Of a stretch of 9,889 bases of DNA, positions 6,327 through 9,889 are shown piece after piece. The stretch covers positions 1 through 9,889 of the forward strand of contig JAISDQ010000035.1 in assembly GCA_031264605.1 (NCBI GenBank), written 5' to 3'. Each line of letters begins with the position of its first letter. Within the stretch, counting starts at the first letter, position 1. A model generated the notes under the pieces. That model had not been told where the DNA came from. It did not search any database and saw nothing but the letters and a program-made list of their open reading frames with translations. Made by a program: the position numbers and the translations under genes. This stretch comes from Synergistaceae bacterium. GTDB lineage: Bacteria; Synergistota; Synergistia; Synergistales; Synergistaceae.

Positions 6327-7601
6327 CTATCTCTTGTCCCCCGCGGGGAAGGGATAGACCAGTTCGGAGTCCGCGTAATCCAGCGGGAAAACGGTCTTGT
6401 ACTGCCCGTCCGCCAACTGGGTTATCACGGTGAACGCCCTGTTGTTCTGGCCTCCCGGCGAGAAGGCCACTTCACCGGAAAGCGACAGCGGCGACGGGAA
6501 GGTCTCGGTGCGAAGCAACTGAGCGACCTTCTCGGTATCGACGGCGCCCGCCGTCTCTATGGCCTGCGCCCAAACGTGCAGGCATACGGCCTCCTGACTG
6601 GAGTCGGAGTCGAGCGGGAAGCCGGTCTTGCCACGGTATATCTCCTGCGCCGGAAGCGCGCCCTTCATGTAGACCTCGGCTATCTCGGGCGAGTAGCCCA
6701 TGCCGCCCATGTAGAAGCTGCCGTCGGAACCGAGTTCCTTGTTGATGGCCGGGCTCTGGTAACCCGTGCAGTAGTTGATGAATATTTTCGGAGCCCAGTT
6801 GCTCTGCTTCATCGTGCGAACCATGAGCGAATAGTCGCCGCCCAGAGCCGCGCCGAAAACCGCGTCGGGGGCCGCCGCTTTGAGCGTCTGAATCTCGCTG
6901 TTCATGTTTGTCGCGCCCACGGTGAACGGAACGTCGGAGACGACCTCGAGCCCTATCTCGGCGACAGCCTTCTTGCCCTCCTCCGCCGCGTGCTTGCCGA
7001 ATTCGGAGTTCTCGTAGAGGAAACCTATCGTCTTGATGCCGGCGTCTTTGTTTTTGTTGAGATAGTCAATGTAGTCGGCGAACTCCTCCGACTCGATGCC
7101 GTCGGTGGCGGCGGTGCGGAAGAAGTAGTTGAAGCCGCGCTCGGTCAGCTCGGCGGAACTCGACGCGCCGCACAAGAATATTTTCTTGAGGCGTTCGGCG
7201 ACGGCGCTCGCCGGTTTGCTGGAAGAACTGTTATAACAGCCGATGACCGCGAAAACGCCCTCCTGATTGAATAGGCGTTCGGCCTCGGATTTCGCTATGT
7301 CAGGTTTGCCCTGGTGATCGGCCGCTACGATCTCGATTTTATAACCGTCGAGCAGGCCCTCTTTGCCTGCCAGGGGGAAATCAGGCCAGTCGTACTTGCC
7401 GTTGATTATATCGGCCGCGGTCTGCACAGCGGCGAGGCAGTTCTGGCCGGATACGGCGACGGGGCCGGTGAGAGGGAAGATAGTCCCTATCTTTATCACC
7501 TTATCCGCCGCGAACGACGCCCCGCACGTCAGAATTACCGCGAACAGAGCGGCGATACCCAACGCCTTCAAAACCTTACCCTTTGCGCTTCGTGAAACCA
7601 T
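6327..7601 (-). CDS. livJ: Branched-chain amino acid ABC transporter substrate-binding protein LivJ
   Basis: A 424-residue periplasmic binding protein of the leucine/isoleucine/valine type (Peripla_BP_6). It has a Sec signal peptide: a basic N-terminus (SRSAKGKVLK), an apolar core (ALGIAALFAVIL), and a likely signal peptidase I cut after ASFA at residue 31. The mature protein starts ADKVIKIGTIFPLTGPVA, the classic first strand of the family, and later has the NSSSSKPA and CGASSSAEL segments that usually line the ligand pocket. A Cys at 26 is preceded by Thr and fits a lipobox poorly. The ATG at 7601 has AGGGAG 8 nt upstream; an in-frame TTG at 7622 would place that SD inside the gene. The ligand is probably an aliphatic amino acid, but family members also bind amides, aromatics or urea. 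Confidence 0.93.
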   Translation of the reverse strand: MVSRSAKGKVLKALGIAALFAVILTCGASFAADKVIKIGTIFPLTGPVAVSGQNCLAAVQTAADIINGKYDWPDFPLAGKEGLLDGYKIEIVAADHQGKPDIAKSEAERLFNQEGVFAVIGCYNSSSSKPASAVAERLKKIFLCGASSSAELTERGFNYFFRTAATDGIESEEFADYIDYLNKNKDAGIKTIGFLYENSEFGKHAAEEGKKAVAEIGLEVVSDVPFTVGATNMNSEIQTLKAAAPDAVFGAALGGDYSLMVRTMKQSNWAPKIFINYCTGYQSPAINKELGSDGSFYMGGMGYSPEIAEVYMKGALPAQEIYRGKTGFPLDSDSSQEAVCLHVWAQAIETAGAVDTEKVAQLLRTETFPSPLSLSGEVAFSPGGQNNRAFTVITQLADGQYKTVFPLDYADSELVYPFPAGDKR

Positions 7602-7648
7602 GTGAAACACTCCCTTCGGCAATTTAACTTTTGATACGACGCAATATC

Positions 7649-7678
7649 AATATAACCTAAAAAACGCGCGCCTGTCAA
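7649..7678 (-). promoter_or_regulatory. Sigma-70 promoter of the liv operon
   Basis: On the minus strand, -35 TTGACA (7673-7678, consensus), an 18-nt spacer, and -10 TATATT (7649-7654, five of six). Transcription would begin near 7642 and give a leader of about 40 nt before the livJ ATG. The sequence shows no obvious operator. This separates the liv block from the response regulator gene upstream. Confidence 0.75.
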
Positions 7679-7715
7679 CGGAAAACCGAAGGCAAACCCG
7701 CCAGTCACGCGCGCG
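7659..7715 (-). terminator. Weak candidate terminator of the response regulator gene
   Basis: On the minus strand a GCGCGCG run at the end of the response regulator gene (7709-7715) can pair with CGCGCGC at 7665-7671, followed directly by six T (7659-7664). The 37-nt loop is long and the pairing is simple alternating GC, so support is thin. If real, it would overlap the livJ promoter spacer. Confidence 0.25.
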
Positions 7716-8775
7716 CAAGCGGCCCGGCCGCGGGCGCGGCGAGGCCCGAAACCGTCCTCGTCTTTTCGGACTCGGCCGCCATTTCGTCGGACACGACTTC
7801 AAACGCGTCGGCAACGCGCGGGTCAAAGTGGCTGCCCTTTCCTTTCATTATTATGTCGAACGCTTCGCGGTGACTCATGGCCTTACGGTACACCCTGTTA
7901 TCGACAAGCGCGTCGTAAACGTCGGCCACCGCCATTATCTTGGCGCACAGCGGAATGCTGTCGCCGGTCAGCCCCGCCGGATAACCGCTTCCGTCGTATT
8001 TCTCGTGGTGACATTCGGCGATCATGGTCGCGCATTGAAGATACCGCTGGGTAGGGGTCCTGCCGTACATGGCCCTGATTATTTTCGCGCCGATGGTCGT
8101 ATGGGACTTCATCGCCTCGAACTCTTTTTCGTCGAGCTTCGCGGGTTTGAGCAGTATCACGTCGCTCACCGACACCTTCCCGATATCGTGAAGCGGCGCG
8201 GCCCTTTCCATCATGTCTATCTGAAAATCGGACAGTTCCCCCTTGAACTGGCCGCGCCTCTGAAGTTCCCGCCCCAGCATCGCTACATAACGGCTGCTCC
8301 TGACTATGTGGCCGCCTGTGTTCGCGTCTCTGCACTCGACCAGCGCCGCGAACGAAAAACTGAGACTGTCCGAAAGCTCTTTGACTGTGTTCTCGAGTTT
8401 CCGCTGATATTCGGCAAAGAGAATGTGAAGCGCTAACCTGTGAAGAAGAATGCTTTTTTCGAACGGTTTCGTTATGAAATCCACCGCGCCGGACTCGAGC
8501 CCTTTCACCTCCGTGGCGGTATCGTGGCGGGCGGTGAGGAAGATTACCGGTATATGGCTCAGAACCATATCCCGTTTCAATACGGATATGGTTTCGAAAC
8601 CGTCCATCCCGGGCATTTCTATGTCGAGAAGTATGACGTCCGGTCTCTCCCTAGAACATATCGACAGCGCCTGTTCGCCGGATTTCGCCAGGATGACGCG
8701 ATAGTGACCCGATAACTGCCCTTCTATGTACCGCAAATTTACGAGGTTATCGTCGACTACCATTATCGTTTTCAA
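7705..8775 (-). CDS. Response regulator with HD-GYP domain (predicted cyclic-di-GMP phosphodiesterase)
   Basis: A 356-residue two-domain protein of RpfG type. Residues 1-120 are a receiver domain with acidic pocket D8/D9, phospho-acceptor D51 (ILLDIEMPGMDG), T81 (FLTAR) and K103 (ITKPF). A helical linker follows. The HD-GYP domain covers about 135-330, with RDANTGGHIVR (149-159), the HD pair in LHDIGK (195-200), and HHEKYDGSGYPAGL (256-269), which contains the GYP triad. It should hydrolyse cyclic-di-GMP in the cytoplasm once phosphorylated by an unseen kinase. The end is an Ala-rich tail. The start is TTG 8775, with GGGAG 8 nt upstream; the ATG at 8763 is 12 nt further in and would have an over-long spacing. 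It is divergent from the flagellin gene, which fits a role in motility, though the target is unknown. Confidence 0.93.
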   Translation of the reverse strand: MKTIMVVDDNLVNLRYIEGQLSGHYRVILAKSGEQALSICSRERPDVILLDIEMPGMDGFETISVLKRDMVLSHIPVIFLTARHDTATEVKGLESGAVDFITKPFEKSILLHRLALHILFAEYQRKLENTVKELSDSLSFSFAALVECRDANTGGHIVRSSRYVAMLGRELQRRGQFKGELSDFQIDMMERAAPLHDIGKVSVSDVILLKPAKLDEKEFEAMKSHTTIGAKIIRAMYGRTPTQRYLQCATMIAECHHEKYDGSGYPAGLTGDSIPLCAKIMAVADVYDALVDNRVYRKAMSHREAFDIIMKGKGSHFDPRVADAFEVVSDEMAAESEKTRTVSGLAAPAAGPLARA

Positions 8776-8981
8776 CGCCGCGTCTCCCGTCCGTTCCTCG
8801 ATGATTCTTTAGTAATGCTAACACACAGCCCGTCTAAAAACAATCAGAATTTCGAAGCGGCGGCAGTATCCCTCAGAGACATGATCGATTCGAAGCTTGT
8901 CCCGCGATACTGAGCCGACGGTTTGCCGGGAACTGCGTTTGTCAAGCAGCTTGCCGCCTTATTTCAGGAATAGTTTTTCCG
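8776..8981. other. Non-coding gap upstream of the response regulator
   Basis: About 200 nt with no convincing gene on either strand; frames here are short and lack SD-supported starts. It holds a candidate promoter for the response regulator near its left end. TTCGAAGC occurs twice (8851-8858 and 8889-8896), which may be chance. No tRNA or other RNA fold is evident. Confidence 0.5.
8815..8843 (-). promoter_or_regulatory. Candidate promoter of the response regulator gene
   Basis: Minus strand: an extended -10, TGTTAGCAT (hexamer TAGCAT at 8815-8820), with TTGTTT (8838-8843) 17 nt upstream as a weak -35. The leader would be about 35 nt. The TG extension helps, but both hexamers are imperfect. 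Confidence 0.4.
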
Positions 8982-9161
8982 TTATGCGCCTGAATATTTG
9001 AGGTCGATTTCAAATCCCGCCGACAGATCGCGCGCGTCCGTCTCAATGCCCACCGACTCATACGCGATGCCCATTTCGTCCAATATCATTGCAGCGTTGT
9101 TTTTTTCAAACCCTTGGATGAATTCGCCAACGAATCTGACCGCGAATAATTTGTTTGACAT
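8982..9161 (-). CDS. Possible 59-residue acidic small protein of unknown function
   Basis: An ATG-started frame of 60 codons ends with TAA at 8982-8984. It begins MSNKLFAVRFVGEFIQGFEK, has an ILDEMGIAYESVGIE middle, and ends LKYSGA. The composition is protein-like: mixed apolar and charged, about ten acidic against five basic residues, with many G/C-ending codons like the neighbours. A strand-helix-strand fold is imaginable. There is no signal peptide or membrane segment. No SD is visible, but a promoter candidate (9174-9202) would start transcription only about 5 nt before the ATG, so a near-leaderless mRNA is possible. It is divergent from flagellin and upstream of the response regulator on the same strand. 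I recognise no family. It may also be a remnant of a longer gene, or chance. Confidence 0.45.
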   Translation of the reverse strand: MSNKLFAVRFVGEFIQGFEKNNAAMILDEMGIAYESVGIETDARDLSAGFEIDLKYSGA

Positions 9162-9183
9162 GACGCGGAAATTAATGTAGTAT
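9155..9183 (+). promoter_or_regulatory. Candidate flagellin promoter P1
   Basis: Plus strand: consensus -35 TTGACA (9155-9160), 17-nt spacer, -10 TAGTAT (9178-9183, four of six). The start point would be near 9190, giving a leader of roughly 170 nt before flagellin. I found no good sigma-28 (TAAA / GCCGATAA) or sigma-54 (GG / GC) flagellar promoter nearby. Confidence 0.45.
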
Positions 9184-9202
9184 TTTGGGTGACATATGTC
9201 AT
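9174..9202 (-). promoter_or_regulatory. Candidate divergent promoter for the 59-codon ORF
   Basis: Minus strand: -35 ATGACA (9197-9202, five of six), exactly 17 nt, -10 TACATT (9174-9179, four of six). Transcription would start close to 9167, only a few nt before the ATG at 9161. Its -35 shares the palindrome at 9190-9201 with the -35 of plus-strand P2. Confidence 0.35.
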
Positions 9203-9217
9203 ATTTCGCAATATATT
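9189..9217 (+). promoter_or_regulatory. Candidate flagellin promoter P2
   Basis: Plus strand: -35 GTGACA (9189-9194, five of six), 17-nt spacer, -10 TATATT (9212-9217, the same hexamer as the livJ promoter). The start would be near 9224, with a leader of about 140 nt that contains the 25-codon ORF. Together with P1 it would make a tandem sigma-70 arrangement. Confidence 0.45.
9190..9201. repeat. 12-bp perfect palindrome TGACATATGTCA
   Basis: A perfect inverted repeat without spacer, at the point where P1 transcripts would start. Each half supplies the TGACA core of a -35 box, one for P2 on the plus strand and one for the divergent minus-strand promoter. It may simply be two overlapping -35 elements, or an operator for a dimeric repressor that would silence both directions. 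Confidence 0.6.
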
Positions 9218-9285
9218 AACGGAAAAAATATCACGCGGTTCATTTACAGGGATGTTGTGAGCGATTTCGCAGGGAGGCGAAAAAT

Positions 9286-9363
9286 ATGCCGGCTTCGGAA
9301 GTTTTCGGAAGACTCTTTCGGCGTTGTTCTTGGGTGCTTGGCGTCCGCAGGGGGGCGCGCTGA
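9286..9363 (+). CDS. Possible 25-residue leader peptide upstream of flagellin
   Basis: ATG 9286-9288 has a strong SD, AGGGAGG (9271-9277), exactly 8 nt upstream, better than that of most genes in the window. The frame starts MPASEVFGRLFRRCSW, is Arg-rich (six Arg in 25), and ends at TGA 9361-9363, whose A is the first base of the flagellin ATG (TGATG). That is a standard layout for translational coupling or re-initiation. Flagellin also has its own SD-like AGGGGGG (9349-9355), 7 nt before its start and inside this frame. A leader ORF could tune flagellin translation. I know of no matching peptide; a chance frame behind a chance SD remains possible. Confidence 0.45.
   Translation: MPASEVFGRLFRRCSWVLGVRRGAR
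9294..9311 (+). repeat. Direct repeat TTCGGAAG, 10-nt period
   Basis: TTCGGAAG occurs at 9294-9301 and again at 9304-9311, one DNA helical turn apart, inside the leader ORF and downstream of the promoter candidates. A shorter TTTCGG follows at 9316-9321. It could be a protein or RNA-binding repeat, or chance. Confidence 0.35.
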
Positions 9364-9889
9364 TGCGTATCAATCATAATATCCCATCGCTTGTAACTTA
9401 TAACGCTTTGAGCGCCACGCTCGCGGCGACGCAGAAACTGGTTCAGCGCCTGTCGACCGGTTTGCGCGTCAACTCCGCCGCGGACGACGCGGCGGGTTTG
9501 GCCATTTCCGAGAAGATGCGGGCGCAGATACGCGGGATCGACAAGGCCGTCTCCAATTCACAGGATGGCATTTCCATGATTCAGACGGCGGAGGGCGCGA
9601 TGAACGAGTCGCACGGCATCCTCCAGAGAATGAGGGAGCTGTCGGTGCAGGCCGCCAACGATACGCTCACTATGGACGACAGACAGTACATTCAGCTGGA
9701 GATCGACCAGCTCAAGGAAGAACTCGACCGGATAGCGAATACGACGCAGTTCAATAAAAAGAAATTGCTCGACGGGAGCGCCGACGCTCTGTGGTCGACC
9801 GATCTGCTGGGAACCAAGGTTTTTGTGAACGGGACCACGCTGACGAAGGATCAGTTCGGCCAGACCTCGGTGATGGAGGGCAACTTCAA
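9363..9889 (+). CDS. fliC: Flagellin, N-terminal part (3' end outside window)
   Basis: 175 codons of a flagellin, the filament subunit exported by the flagellar type III apparatus. The start MRINHNIPSLVTYNAL and the D0/D1 helix RLSTGLRVNSAADDAAGLAI (residues 29-48) are textbook. RMRELSVQAAND (89-100) and QLEIDQLKEELDRIANTTQF (111-130) complete the N-terminal D1 spoke. The last visible part (GTKVFVNGT and on) is leaving the conserved core. There is no cleavable signal peptide, as expected. The ATG at 9363 has AGGGGGG 7 nt upstream and overlaps the leader ORF stop. Regulation probably involves the tandem sigma-70 candidates and the long leader upstream. A gene name other than fliC (hag, flaA) may be used in the host. 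Confidence 0.95.
   Translation, partial: MRINHNIPSLVTYNALSATLAATQKLVQRLSTGLRVNSAADDAAGLAISEKMRAQIRGIDKAVSNSQDGISMIQTAEGAMNESHGILQRMRELSVQAANDTLTMDDRQYIQLEIDQLKEELDRIANTTQFNKKKLLDGSADALWSTDLLGTKVFVNGTTLTKDQFGQTSVMEGNF

Noticed and set aside
6201..7274. Plus-strand 357-codon open frame opposite livJ
   Set aside because: Low-complexity, Arg/Val/Gly-rich product with no recognisable domain, antisense to an unmistakable binding-protein gene.
9086..9373. Minus-strand 95-codon frame across the flagellin promoter region
   Set aside because: It overlaps the flagellin start and the promoter elements, lacks an SD, and its composition is not convincing; the 59-codon frame on the same strand is more protein-like.
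9185..9379. Plus-strand 64-codon frame running into flagellin
   Set aside because: Its start has no SD, it covers promoter P2 and it ends out of frame inside flagellin; the 25-codon frame with a strong SD is the better candidate.
1..9889. CRISPR arrays, tRNA or rRNA genes, insertion sequences, phage or toxin-antitoxin modules
   Set aside because: No repeat-spacer pattern, tRNA-like fold, transposase or terminal inverted repeats, or recognisable defence gene was found on either strand.

Overview
The window looks like a chromosomal segment of a diderm, flagellated, probably anaerobic amino-acid-using bacterium. The GC-rich third positions, the Shine-Dalgarno starts, a Sec-secreted solute-binding protein, the ACT/PFL-family (UPF0237/UPF0210) gene pair and a flagellin together would fit Synergistota, but this assignment is inference and cannot be proven from the sequence.

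Layout. (1) 1-342, plus strand: the end of an ABC-F ATPase gene whose reading frame is cut by an in-frame TAA, although recognisable ABC-F C-terminus continues for 22 more codons. (2) 423-7601, minus strand: one compact block read right to left, livJ-livH-livM-livG-livF-ACT-PFL-(31-codon ORF)-sirtuin. Except for the livJ-livH gap, which holds a perfect 11-bp hairpin, neighbouring genes are at most about 25 nt apart and several overlap by 1-4 nt. A near-consensus sigma-70 promoter stands in front of livJ. (3) 7705-8775, minus strand: a response regulator with an HD-GYP output domain, predicted to degrade cyclic-di-GMP. (4) 8776-9362: a regulatory stretch that holds an unlisted 59-codon ORF on the minus strand, divergent promoter candidates sharing a 12-bp palindrome, and a 25-codon leader ORF. 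(5) 9363-9889, plus strand: the N-terminal part of a flagellin gene that runs off the window.

How it may work together. The liv cluster encodes a complete type I high-affinity uptake system (periplasmic binding protein, two permeases, two ATPases) for branched-chain or related amino acids. The hairpin after livJ probably makes the binding protein more abundant than the membrane parts. The co-transcribed ACT-domain protein could sense an amino acid and act with the uncharacterised PFL-family protein. A NAD-dependent sirtuin deacylase ends the block. Separately, the HD-GYP regulator and the flagellin are divergent neighbours, which suggests cyclic-di-GMP control of motility.

Most of the window is ordinary. 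The points worth a second look are the interrupted ABC-F gene, three small ORFs (31, 59 and 25 codons), the palindrome made of two head-to-head -35 boxes upstream of flagellin, and the sirtuin sitting in an amino-acid-uptake operon.
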